Below the pieces are notes generated by a model, which was not told the DNA's origin, ran no database searches, and was given only the letters and a program-made list of their open reading frames with translations. Positions 1 to 10,066 of a stretch of DNA of 64,000 nucleotides are shown piece by piece. The number at the start of each line of letters is the position of its first letter. Position 1 is the stretch's first letter. The DNA comes from Enchytraeus crypticus (Eukaryota; Annelida; Clitellata; Enchytraeida; Enchytraeidae): assembly GCA_905160935.1 (NCBI GenBank), contig CAJHZI010000240.1:1607501-1671500 (forward strand), written 5' to 3'. Position numbers and translations under genes: made by a program.

Positions 1-67
1 CGTTATTTCCATACCGTTATTTCCATACCGTTATTTCCATACCGTTATTTCCATACCGTTATTTCCC
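1..67. repeat. 14-bp tandem repeat (CGTTATTTCCATAC)n
   Basis: About 4.7 near-perfect copies. The array runs off the left edge of the window. Confidence 0.9.
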
Positions 68-349
68 GACTACTAATAAATCTATTGTTCTCAAACTATC
101 CACTTGCTGTACGAACTATTGATTAATAACGTTATATATTTAAATAAATGATTAAAAATATTGATTTAAAAACGTCTAACATTTATTTTTATAAATTACC
201 GTCTTAAATGCGTTTTATATTTCTTTTCGTTTTTATAGTTCTTTCTATTTACTAAAATTCGTAGTATCATATTTATAAATTTTAAAATTCACATTTTGAT
301 ATTTTATGCTACTATTCTAATAGTATTACTGTACAGTTTTATATCGATG

Positions 350-408
<59 letters not shown>

Positions 409-431
409 CTATATATATATATATATATATA

Positions 432-496
<65 letters not shown>

Positions 497-497
497 C
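350..497. repeat. Compound (CT)n(TA)n microsatellite
   Basis: A (CT)n run is followed by a long (TA)n run with two ATGCAT interruptions. Long open frames here on both strands are low-complexity artefacts. Confidence 0.95.
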
Positions 498-518
498 ATA
501 TTTCTTATATCTATTCAG

Positions 519-758
519 ATGCCACATCGGTTGATGCGACTCTACCACCTGCTCTAATCGCTACCCTGCCACCACTTGGTGGAAGGCACTGCTCAGTTAT
601 GGAGGGTCAGAGAGTGAATGAAGGTCAGAGCTGGTGGGACGGATGCAGGAAGTGCTTCTGTCACGAGGGACACGAGATGTGTGCCCTCATCACCTGCCCT
701 ACCCTCAGGTGTACCAACCCCGTGATGAGAGTGGGTAGTTGTTGTCTCTCATGTCCAG
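519..758 (+). CDS. crim1: CRIM1-like exon a (VWC domain, the VWC3 position)
   Basis: The acceptor is tattcag before 519 and the donor CCAG/gtgatt follows 758. The phase is 1-1 and the length 240 nt. It encodes a linker beginning [11 protein letters not shown], then a ten-cysteine VWC module starting at HCSVMEG and ending CCLSCPG. A (CT)n(TA)n microsatellite ends about 20 nt before the acceptor. A duplicate of its 3' end lies at 857-937. Confidence 0.85.
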
Positions 759-3700
759 GTGATTAACATCAATCAATCAATGAATCAATCAATGAATCAA
801 TCAATTAACCAGTCAATCAATCATTCAATCAACTAATCATTCAATCAATCAATCAGTCAATCACCTCATTACCTGCCCCACTCTCAGGTGTTCAAACCCC
901 GTCATGAGGGTGGGCAGCTACTGCCTCTCCTGCCCTGGTTTTTCATTCCATTAATTGAATACATTAATTATCTACACAATTTAGTGCTGTTAACTAATTA
1001 CTGTTATTAATTGATTATATTAATTGCATAAATAATGCAATTAATTTAATATATTTATATTTTTTATTTTATTGGGAATACCAAAAGGTTTTCGTAACCC
1101 TGTGAGGATCACCATACATGCATGTGCATGGTGAAAAGCAACAAAACAGCATTGAGCAATATCTATCTGCAAATCTTGGTGTCGAAACTCAAAACTACAT
1201 ACTAGCTAAAGTTTTTAGACAATGAATGAAAATTAATGCTAATTTTTGAACTATTTACATTATACTACGAATACTTAATAATATATTAATTGATTATTCA
1301 AGGGATTCAAATTAAGGAGATGATGATGATGTCTAATTTTTCGTATTTAGGGGACGAGGCGGGCCCAGTGGGACCTCTAGGTACGAGCGCTTGCTACTCG
1401 GCAGATGGCCGGTATTTCGTTGAGGGAGAGACGTGGTTATTGGACGAGTGTACCCAGTGCATATGTCACCAGGGGGCAGCTCTGTGCGCTATAGACAGCT
1501 GCCCTCCAGTGCTCTGTAATCATCCTGTGGTGCTGCCTCACACCTGCTGCCCTGTCTGCCCTGGTATGAGTTCAAGATGTCTTCCCGGTGGTTCACAAAT
1601 TTTACTAGATTTTTTTAATTCTCTAAGTCATATGAGCATTAGGAAAACGGAGGTATATTAATGTTGGTGACGTCCCTGCATAATTTCCCCGACCCCATTT
1701 AATCCGTGGCTCGGGCCTTATTCGGCTCTAGCAGCCAAGCCCCTAACTTATCTTTGTACTGGCTTATCGGTTATTGTATTCACGCCATCTATTATGAACG
1801 TTTTGTGTTTATCGACTTGGCTTTGGTTTCATGAGGCTCGATGTTGTCAATAGCGACAGCAGAGCTTTAATTGTTGTTGTTGTTATTGATGAAGCTATCG
1901 ATGAATTATATGAATCAAAAGAAACTTTATTTTAAATAAATAAATTAATAGTAATTAAACAATATTATATGTGATTCAAAAATTTTGTACTGGCTTATCG
2001 GATTCTGGATTTCTCGATCCTAGTTAAACTAGGATTTAAGTGCAGAAGAAGAAGATGATGATGATGATGATAATGATGATGGTGATGATGATGATGACGA
2101 TGACGATGATGATGATGATTATGAAATATGATTAAATAGGTAATTAATTTAATTATCTAGGACAAATGCTATCGACATCTGTCTGGAAGGACCCTCAGCG
2201 ACGGTTCTGCAGGTCGTCGAGTGGTCTGTACTACGGTAATGGTGACACCTGGCGAGTGAACGATTGTCAGAGTTGTGTGTGTCGAGATGAGCAGATACAC
2301 TGCTTCGCCCAGACATGCCCTATTCTGCCCTGCACTAAATACATACAGAAAAAAGGACAGTGCTGCCCTATATGCATTGGTAAGTACAGAGCTCTGTTCT
2401 TTTGATGACCTATTCACGTTCATTTAATAATAACGTGTTTAGCATGATACGTATGCTAATAATTGAGCATGAATTTATTAAGTAGTCATTTGGTATCTTC
2501 AGTAAAATGTATTCAATCAGTTCATGGAGTAATTATTTAGTATCGTACAGAAATTAAAATGAACCTTTTGTAATGCTGTTTACTTTCCTCAATTGTTGTT
2601 TTTCATTTATTGGTTGTTTATCATCGTTTGCTTACACATAGGATGCCATATGTCTACGTTTAAACGTGTGTCATGCAGTCTAGTTATTTGCAGAGATAAT
2701 CTTGTGCGGATTAGAATCAGGGGTCTTTTGTTCGACTACTTTCTGTGGGATATCAAAGGCCATTATAGTGTTGATATTGTGTTAAATAAATACAAAGAAT
2801 AAGTCAATATAAAGAATAAGTCAATATAAAGAATAAGTCAATATAAAGAATAAGTCAATATAAAGAATAAGTCAATATAAAGAATAAGTCAATATAAAGA
2901 ATAAGTCAATATAAAGAATAAGTCAATATAAAGAATAAGTCAATATAAAGAATAAGCATTATAATATCATTATTTACTATGATAGCATTATTAAGTTTTA
3001 ACTATTTTGAATAATTCTCATGCAGTAATTAACATGATGTAAAGTCTTTAATATGTCGTAAATATTACGAATATATAGCGTGATATCATTATAATTAGCA
3101 CGATATTATTAATATGTCGAAGTAAATATTATGAAAAACGTAATGGCTGGAGCTAGTGGCGATGTCGGTAAGATATTCGACGGCGGATCAGTATGTCCGT
3201 GGTTCAGATCCTTGGCTCGGCCGTCGCTGATGTGGTCAGTTGATCTAGATACTGGAGAATGATGTTGTATTGTACCTCTGGTGACCACTGGCTGGAGTCA
3301 GTGGCGATATCGCTAAGATATTCAACCACGGATCAGTATATGCGGGGTTCAAATCCTGGGCTCGTCCGTCTCGGACTTCTTTTTCGAGTGAGGAAACTGA
3401 CGTTAACGTTAGCTTGTAATACGCTGGTGTTCAGATGCTAGGGAGAGGTCGTGTGAGTACGCGGGTGAGACGTACGGACTGAACGAGAGCTGGGGGGTGG
3501 ACGAGTGCACGACGTGCCGGTGTGTGGAGGGGGGTCAGGTCCTCTGCAGGGTCCAAGTCTGCGAGGAGTCGGGGGGCTGCGGGCTCCTTCATCCCTCCCC
3601 CCAATGCTGCCCCATGTGTAGAGGTTAGGGATTGAATGATATTCAGTATTTGTTAAGGTCAGAGGGTTGAATGATATTCAGTATTTCAATTGTAATATTC

Positions 3701-6462
3701 ACTCAGTTTTAGGGTTTACATTTTCCTTTCAGACATGTAATGTAAAAGCTGGTAAAGCTAAGGTTAACGTCAGTTTCCTCACTCGAAAGCGATGTCAGTG
3801 ACGGGCGAGCTCAGGATTTGAACCCCGCACATACTGATCGGCGGTCGTTAATCTTACTGACTTCGCCACTGGCTCCAGCCAGATATGGTCAGATGATCTA
3901 GGTACTGGAGAATGATTTGTATTATACCTCTGGTGACCACTGACTGGAGTCAGTGGCGATGTCGCTAAGATATTCAACCACAGATCAGTATGTGCGGGGT
4001 TCAAATCCTGGGCTCACTCGTCACTGACATCGTTTTCGAATGGGGAAACTGACGTTAACATTAGCTTTTACCCTTGAAGATGGAATATTTAGAGAAGGGC
4101 ATAAATTGAAGAGTTGATATAGTTGTAAATAAATAAACCAGACCCCACCTTTTCAAAGTGCGTGGTCTATTGTTCGTTTCCCTACTACACGGATAATGTC
4201 AGAAATGATGCAACTGGAATTAGAATCCTTGGCCATCTGGTTATTAGTAAAATGTTTTGTCAACTAAGCCGTCCAACTGATGTCCTTTTAGATTTTGCAT
4301 TCAGTTAAACTTGTCTATATCAGTTTTGTATGATAAATGGTCTGAGTTCAGTTATTTGGCAATTCTGAAAAACGTGTTCAATGAATTATAAGTTTATATA
4401 CAATTTAACTATTCTGTCCCTTAATTTACCGTTAATATTAATTTTTATAATACACTAGTTGTTATTTAAAATGTAATATTTAGCTTTGAACACTTGCTTT
4501 ATAATTCTTAAACGTGTATTTTGTTTTACAGATGATATCACAGCAAACGGCACGTTAGGTGAGTATAGACTTGATTTATTTATTATGAGCTATCCTCTAA
4601 TAATTCATTCAAAGAAAGTTTTCGAATCAATGATAATTGCTGATCTCTTTTGGTATTATATCCAGACTATGATCAGCGAGTATCTATTGTTTGGAGAATG
4701 TAATTAATATGAGTTCATAAAATTAATATGACTTGTGTGGTATACCGATACCTATGGGGCCTACAGCTACAAACAAATTTGTGCATGTTTTGCTATCTGA
4801 TGGGTAGCAAAATATGGAAATGACCCAAAATGAACAATGACCCCCTGTGGTGGCAATGGCTCTATTAGATTTATGCCACGTAGTCTTTATGCCGTAGGTT
4901 TATATTCCTTATATATTTTTCTGTCCCCTCTTTAAGTTATATCTTTGACGTTAATTTTAAACCTGTTTTAGTAGAGGTTAGGGTAGAAAACCAACTTTCA
5001 AAAATTGTATGACTAACTAATTTTTTTACTTTTAGTCAGATATTACTGCTCCAGCTTCAACAAAAATTCACCTGAAGGCTGCAACTCGTTTGGCAGTCTT
5101 TTTAAAGCTGGTAAAGCTAAAGTTAACGTCAGTTTCCTCACTCGAAAGCGATGTCAGTGACGGGCGCGCTCAGGATTTGAACCCCGCACATACTGATCCC
5201 CTATCGAGTATCTTACCGACATCGTCACTGGCTCCAGCCTGTAAATTCATAGACAATTTGCTTCGTTAGCTCTGAGGCCCTACTATCTCACGGCTTGAAT
5301 CTATGCTTAAGTAAAGAAAAGCTGTGATATTCGAGTGACAATCTCAGCCTTCAGCAGAAATTGTGGCTGCTAATTTTCATTTACAGTGCCTACTTGATTT
5401 CAGAATTATCCAAATCATAATTTTTAAAAAACATTTGTATACATATATACATATTAATACATATTCCTTTAATTGCTTAAGTAATTAAAAAACTCAAAAG
5501 TATTTTAAGTAAGTTAGCAAGCTTTAAACTAGGCAAATGAAACTGAGCAACCTTGATTTAAGTTTAGTTAGAAAACGTGTCTTACTATTAACTCTAGTTG
5601 TGTGTTTCTAATGGCAGGTCAACAGAACCTGACTTACAATCATCTAGCTATAGCATTTAATCCAGCCGTAATGGCTCTCATCATCGTCATCGTTCTTCTC
5701 TTCATCGTCATCATATTCCTACTCTCCAGGCGTCGCCACAGATTCAAGCACTACTGGATGACTGGAGCAGCTACGGGTGGAATAACATCTGGATCTTACT
5801 CTGTCTCTAAATCCAAGCACCAGTATGATATGGCGGCGGTGCCCGGAGCGGCTCTGCCGTGTGGCGGCTTCGATGGATGCTACACAGCGGACGATTCTCC
5901 TTGTTTAACGGGGGTCAGAGATCTGAAGAGAAATTTTCCATGTCATAACGACTACTCGGCAAATACTTATTCGACGACCACCGGGTCTACAAGATTTTTG
6001 GAATCGGTGGATGGTAGCTTGAAGAGGCCGACCAGTCCAACGTCGTCGTCGTTGTGCGATGTGATCGTGAAGGACGATCAGGAAACAGACGACGATGAAT
6101 GTTGCAAGAGATCGAAGGACATGCTCGAAGAACTCTCCAATCACGACGAACTAACTGAAAACTTTCCTGCAGAAAATCTTCCGTTTTCTGATCAGACACC
6201 GATGGAGATTTCCTCGTCTCGTTCCACCATTGATTTCAACATTGGACCACACGATAACGACATCGATTCTGACGAGGCGAACGATTCAGCCGTCGATTCC
6301 TGTTTCGAATCCTCGAAGCAGCTGATCGAGAAGAAGAGGAGAAGTGCGGGGGATGAGCTGGAGCGGCAGGCAGCCAGGAGGTCCCTATTGTATCCACTCG
6401 GCTCTGAAAAACAGCGCGATGGTAACGCTGCGGCTTCGAATTTAAATCGACGTAGTTGGTAG
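519..6462 (+). CDS. crim1: CRIM1-like transmembrane protein, 3' portion (4 VWC domains, membrane span, cytoplasmic tail)
   Basis: Joined coding exons: 519-758, 1351-1563, 2161-2379, 3435-3623, 4532-4558, 5618-6462, giving about 577 residues. The 5' exons lie before the window. Each of the first four exons encodes one von Willebrand C (chordin-like) module with ten cysteines, ending in a CCxxC motif followed by G or PG. The microexon and last exon follow with a hydrophobic span ([17 protein letters not shown]), then basic SRRRHR, which predicts type I topology. Four VWC modules directly before a single span match the VWC3-6-TM end of vertebrate CRIM1, which binds BMPs and other cystine-knot factors at the cell surface. 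All five internal exons are phase 1-1 with lengths divisible by three, typical of shuffled extracellular modules. The cytoplasmic tail (about 255 residues, Ser/Asp/Glu-rich) is much longer than the short vertebrate CRIM1 tail. The antistasin-like and IGFBP parts are not visible, so another VWC membrane protein remains possible. Confidence 0.8.
767..862. repeat. Degenerate (AATC)n repeat
   Basis: A tetranucleotide array with ATGA and ATTC variants separates the VWC exon donor from its partial duplicate. Confidence 0.85.
857..937 (+). pseudogene. Partial duplicate of the VWC exon 3' end (cryptic or decayed exon)
   Basis: Bases 862-937 repeat the last about 76 nt of exon 519-758, including the donor position (CCTG/gttttt). 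Differences from the parent are almost all at third codon positions. One replaces the second Cys of the CC pair by Tyr. The 5' half has been replaced by an (AATC)n repeat. An AG at 855-856 would allow an 81-nt phase 1-1 exon without a stop, but there is no polypyrimidine tract. Confidence 0.7.
1351..1563 (+). CDS. crim1: CRIM1-like exon b (VWC domain)
   Basis: The acceptor is cgtatttag and the donor CCTG/gtatga. The phase is 1-1 and the length 213 nt. It contains ten cysteines, with ACYSADG at the start, the core ECTQCICH and the end HTCCPVCPG. It is GC-richer than the introns around it, as expected of coding sequence here. Confidence 0.87.
2047..2121. repeat. (GAT)n microsatellite
   Basis: GAT/GAC triplets follow a short piece of the GATGAT-tailed dispersed repeat (about 2000-2046), and end 40 nt before a VWC exon. 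Confidence 0.85.
2161..2379 (+). CDS. crim1: CRIM1-like exon c (VWC domain)
   Basis: The acceptor is aattatctag and the donor ATTG/gtaagt. The phase is 1-1 and the length 219 nt. It contains ten cysteines, with FCRSSSG, the core DCQSCVC and the end [10 protein letters not shown] (GAT)n tract lies 40-110 nt upstream. Confidence 0.87.
2794..2956. repeat. 17-bp minisatellite
   Basis: About 9-10 nearly identical copies of AAGAATAAGTCAATATA in the CRIM1-like intron. Confidence 0.93.
3145..3231 (+). mobile_element. SINE-A copy (tRNA-like head)
   Basis: A tRNA-derived head resembling an A box (TGGCGATGTCGGTAAG) and a B box (GGTTCAGATCC). The 3' part is truncated. Confidence 0.75.
3290..3415 (+). 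mobile_element. SINE-A copy ending just before a VWC exon
   Basis: A full-length copy of about 126 bp: CTGGAGTCAGTGGCGAT head, B box GGTTCAAATCC, and tail GAGGAAACTGACGTTAAC. The end lies about 20 nt before the exon at 3435, so the exon's branch point or pyrimidine tract must lie in or beside the SINE. Confidence 0.85.
3435..3623 (+). CDS. crim1: CRIM1-like exon d (VWC domain, juxtamembrane)
   Basis: The acceptor is ggtgttcag and the donor AGAG/gttagg. The phase is 1-1 and the length 189 nt. It contains ten cysteines, with [10 protein letters not shown], the core ECTTCRC and the end QCCPMCRG. It is notably GC-rich. It sits between two copies of a duplicated SINE-bearing segment (3231-3423 and 3889-4068), and a SINE ends only about 20 nt before its start. 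Confidence 0.85.
3744..3880 (-). mobile_element. SINE-A copy
   Basis: A full-length reverse copy running from AAAGCTGGTAAAGCTAA (the 3' end) to GGCTCCAGCC (the 5' end). Confidence 0.85.
3942..4068 (+). mobile_element. SINE-A copy
   Basis: A full-length copy. It shares with the 3290 copy an extra upstream flank of about 60 bp, so the two arose by segmental duplication and not by independent insertion. Confidence 0.85.
4532..4558 (+). CDS. crim1: CRIM1-like 27-nt microexon
   Basis: This short exon lies between acceptor ttgttttacag and donor TTAG/gtgagt and encodes about DDITANGTL. The phase is 1-1, so skipping it would keep the frame. It links the last VWC module to the membrane exon. It is supported by good splice sites and phase only, not by homology. 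Confidence 0.65.
   Translation: MISQQTAR
5103..5239 (-). mobile_element. SINE-A copy
   Basis: A full-length reverse copy in the last CRIM1-like intron, with the B box complement GGATTTGAACC. Confidence 0.85.
5618..6462 (+). CDS. crim1: CRIM1-like terminal exon: membrane span, cytoplasmic tail, stop
   Basis: The acceptor is ctaatggcag and the exon enters in phase 1. It encodes GQQNLTYNH (a possible N-glycosylation site, NLT), a 20-plus residue hydrophobic span and a basic stop-transfer [12 protein letters not shown] long Ser/Asp/Glu-rich tail follows and ends RRSW with TAG at 6460-6462. An ATG at 5611 opens the same frame but lies in the intron and is not needed. Confidence 0.82.
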
Positions 6463-6551
6463 ATTGTACTGTGTTAGCGGATTGTACTTTGTTGCGAGAT
6501 TGTACTGTGCTAGCGGATTGTACTTTGATGCGAGATTGTACTGCGTAAGCG
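6462..6551 (+). repeat. 18-bp tandem repeat in the CRIM1-like 3'UTR
   Basis: Five 18-bp units start at the last base of the stop codon. Each begins GATTGTACT, and two versions alternate (GTGTTAGCG-like and TTGTTGCGA-like), making a 36-bp higher-order unit. Confidence 0.85.
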
Positions 6552-6627
6552 TTAAGCACCATGTGGCATCTTATAGCCAGGAATATATTGTTGAATGAGT
6601 TTCGAGCATATTTTTATATAGAAAAAA

Positions 6628-6718
6628 AATAAATCATAGAATTTTTAGATGAGATTTGAGAAATAAATATTGCAGTGGCGCCCTGTGCGTTTGGTGTTTT
6701 CCTGCATTTAGAAATAAA
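6628..6718 (+). terminator. Candidate polyadenylation signals of the CRIM1-like gene
   Basis: AATAAA occurs at 6628-6633, again at 6662-6667 and again around 6713, 165-250 nt after the stop codon. Which one is used cannot be told here. Confidence 0.5.
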
Positions 6719-6719
6719 T

Positions 6720-9290
6720 AAATTTTATTCCTGCGGTTGTCATTTAGTCCTTCTAGTTTTTACCAAAGTGGTTCAATAAAATAAATAATTGAACCCTGAT
6801 GACATCTACAGTGGTTCTTGCGAGATCTCTGATGCATATAATAAAAAGTACAGCAATGAGACAATGATTTCTGTGTTGTAAACCATTGGGCCGCTCATCT
6901 TGTTGACATACGATGCTTTAGTTGATGCATCTGATGTGTTATTCACTCTCCATGCTATTTCACTCTCCATTGTCCGTTTCGTGCTACGGTATCATTTTGG
7001 TATCGCATTATAAGTAAACGTACTGATTGATCCTAGATATTTCTAATATATTTACTGAGTCTGGGTTAGGGTTATGGCGAATCTGCGTAGGCCCAGTAAA
7101 CCCGCTTTGTAGTTTTCAAAATTAAGCGTTTATTTTTGCTTTTCCAGCTAAATATAAACTTAAGATGGAAGTTTAAGAGAATGAAACGGATTAAGAATTT
7201 ATTCGACTAGCATTATGAGATATAGTATTTATTAATTGTTTATGCTAATTAGCAATTCATCTTCAATGAGTAACTGTTAACAACAACTGACTTAATTAGT
7301 GAATGAGGTCAATTATCTCTGTCATTAAGAATTAAACATTCTACCTCGCTCCTCACTTGATTTCAGTTTGCTATGGGCAGCTATAGGTTAAATGTTATAG
7401 CCTATAAGTATTAATAAATCAAACTAAACATACCTATGCAATCTTAAGATTTCATAGGCATTATGTGCTTTTGCATATGTAATTGGTATGGATTCGCATT
7501 AATTCTATGCAGACATATTAATATAATGTCGATAAGGACGTTCAAAGAAAAGGTTTTGAATGTCGTTTCGACTTTGGTTGATAAGCTTTGTGATGGTACG
7601 AGTGTATAAGTAGCCAACTCAAATCGGATATAAGTGGCCTTGTTTCAAACCCCAGATCAGTCAACAAATGATGGATATCCCATTGGGCCCATGGAAGGCT
7701 AATCTTGTAGCAGAGCTTGCTGCCGATTGGCGCTATCAATACCAAAGATATTATTAACCATGGAAAGGATTATTAGTAACCTGCCAGGAACCTGTAAATC
7801 GGTCTCGAAGACCGGACAACGGCCATGACACCTATAGAAATTGTCAGAGATTATTATTATTTTTATTATTATGTGGTAAACTTTAATTCTTACAGAAAAA
7901 CTGAATCGACTGCTGAAGGTACTCTGTAAATGCGATATTCTGATGAGAAGTTGATTTTGATTGAATAGCTAATCTGGCAATTAGTATTTAGCGCTCATTT
8001 CCAATAATCTTGTGTTTTATTTTACAGTTGACATTCTATCTACAGATTATTGTTCAGTTAATTAATAGCATTCTGCTAGCATGCGGTAATCGACTGTATT
8101 GAAGTACGGAAATGCAAGAATAATAATGGCTATCAATGAAAATTGGCACTTCATGCTATACAACGGTGAAGTAAGAGAGTTAAAACAAATACAGCTTAAA
8201 CATGAACCTTAAAACTATCAATTTGTAATAAGAGTTTAAAAAATTACAAATCTTTTGTGAATCTGCGTGCATGCTTGTTTTAAATTACATGTAAATTGCA
8301 TTTGAATTGACTAATCTTGCGAAATTGTTGTAATTTTTCGAATCACAACTAATATGTACTCTCCTTGTAGCGTTCTATCAAGTGGCATATTCGAGAATAT
8401 TTTTTATTATTGCTACATTCACCCATGTTTTATATGCTCTAAAATGTCGGCAAGTTGATCGCATCTAATTCTTAATGCAACTTCACCATTTAATTATCAC
8501 TATTTGCTTCGCAATATGTTTAAAATCTAGTCTAGCCTGAAATTGCGGTTTCTAATATAGTTTGCCATTGTCTTTCTCACTATTTGCTTTGGTCTATTTT
8601 TAAGTAACAGAATAAGTATCGGATAGTCTATTTTCTCAAGTTACTAATACCTACAGTAATTACAGTAATTATAGTACTTATTGGAGGACTTAACGTCTGT
8701 CACTGAAGTATCCACTTACTATAGCTGTATAGTCATTCGGATAGAGCTTAGGTGGCTTACTAGTAGCACAGTATTTTTTAGAGCTCTTGTTCTCAAACTT
8801 ATTATCTGCCAAGTTCTCTTATTATTTTAAGTACAACTCTTGCAGCCTTTAGCAAGCTGCTTCAGTCTGTATTTGAATATAATTGAATATAACAGGCGTA
8901 CCTTCAATCGGAAATGTATCAAAATAAATTCTATAGTCAGCTACGTTCATAAAGAAATCCAGTTTTTGCTGGTGCTGTGTGCAATTGGGTTCATTACTTA
9001 GGCCTAATTTTGGCTAGTGATGCTCTCTATAATTATATTAATTCAATCAATATGGTACATTTCATTACTGTATATAACTTGCATTGTATGTCGAGAACAT
9101 GCTAAAACTTGAATATAGGCTACCTGCTTGTAAATATTTTCTTGAATTGTTTTCTTATGTAAAATTTTTGTTGTAATATTAAGTTCATATTGTTGTTTAT
9201 ATAATGTTATTTGAAATTCAAACCGTGTTAGCTTCTTGTCATTTTGGAATGGAATAGGAGAATATTTATATCTTGCAAGTCAAAACTTGC
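6720..9290. other. Intergenic, no gene recognised
   Basis: AT-rich sequence with many stop codons in all frames. A moderately GC-richer patch at about 7560-7830 carries CAAACCCCAG (B-box-like) and ends in (TTA)n at 7850-7872, so it may be a further SINE family. It has no second copy that I can see in this window. Confidence 0.5.
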
Positions 9291-9305
9291 AACCAGAACA
9301 ACTAT

Positions 9306-9500
9306 AATAACTCAGAACAATCCACAACCACCAGAATAACCCAGAACAATCCACAACCACCGGAATAACCCAGAACAATCCACAACCACCAGAATAACCC
9401 AGAACAATCCACAACCACCAGAATAACTCAGAACAATCCACAACCACCAGAATAACTCAGAACAATCCACAGCAACTAGACTAACCAGAACTACTAGAAC
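9306..9500. repeat. 29-bp minisatellite (AGAACAATCCACAACCACC core)
   Basis: About six copies with small variants such as CCCAG/CTCAG. One strand is purine/C-rich, and the last units degenerate. Confidence 0.9.
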
Positions 9501-9636
9501 AACCCAGAATACCAGAATTTCCCACTGAGAAAGTGAAAGTGAAATAAAATATAAAGACCCAAAGGTATTGACATTCTTTTCATATGCTAATGTGCATAAT
9601 TTAAAAAAACAGCGTATTTCTAAATATTTCTAAATT

Positions 9637-9645
9637 ATATATATA

Positions 9646-9741
<96 letters not shown>

Positions 9742-9809
9742 CATACAGTATATATACATATATATATATATATATATAAAAGCTGGTAAAAACGCTAAGG
9801 CTAACGTCA

Positions 9810-9859
<50 letters not shown>

Positions 9860-9882
9860 ACTGTATATTTATAAATATATAT

Positions 9883-9934
<52 letters not shown>
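9637..9934. repeat. (TA)n/(TG)n microsatellites around a SINE-A 3' fragment
   Basis: Long TA and TG runs flank a reverse SINE-A 3' end (9778-9810). The two flanks resemble each other in inverted order. Confidence 0.85.
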
Positions 9935-9936
<2 letters not shown>

Positions 9937-10035
9937 GTCAGGAAGCCTCGCAGGTGATCCGCAGTAACTTCAAAGATATTAGGGTATACGTAGTGAGTGA
10001 CCTTGAACCTGCTCTGTCTCTCCCATAGAGACATC

Positions 10036-10066
10036 GATCATCAGTCACGTGATCATCAGTCACGTG
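10036..10066. promoter_or_regulatory. Tandem 15-mer containing two CACGTG E-boxes
   Basis: GATCATCAGTCACGT is repeated exactly twice, at 10036-10050 and 10051-10065. Each is followed by G, giving two CACGTG motifs 15 bp apart. A regulatory role is inference only. Confidence 0.3.

Noticed and set aside
296-548. Long open frames on both strands in (CT)n/(TA)n
   Set aside because: They are low-complexity read-through of a microsatellite. Only the part from 519 on the plus strand is a real exon.
3259-3441. Frame across SINE-A into the VWC exon
   Set aside because: It is SINE sequence. The real exon starts at 3435 in another frame with a proper acceptor.
4486-4707. 73-residue frame across the microexon region
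   Set aside because: It merely reads through the 27-nt exon and both intron flanks. The phase-consistent microexon with good splice sites explains it better.
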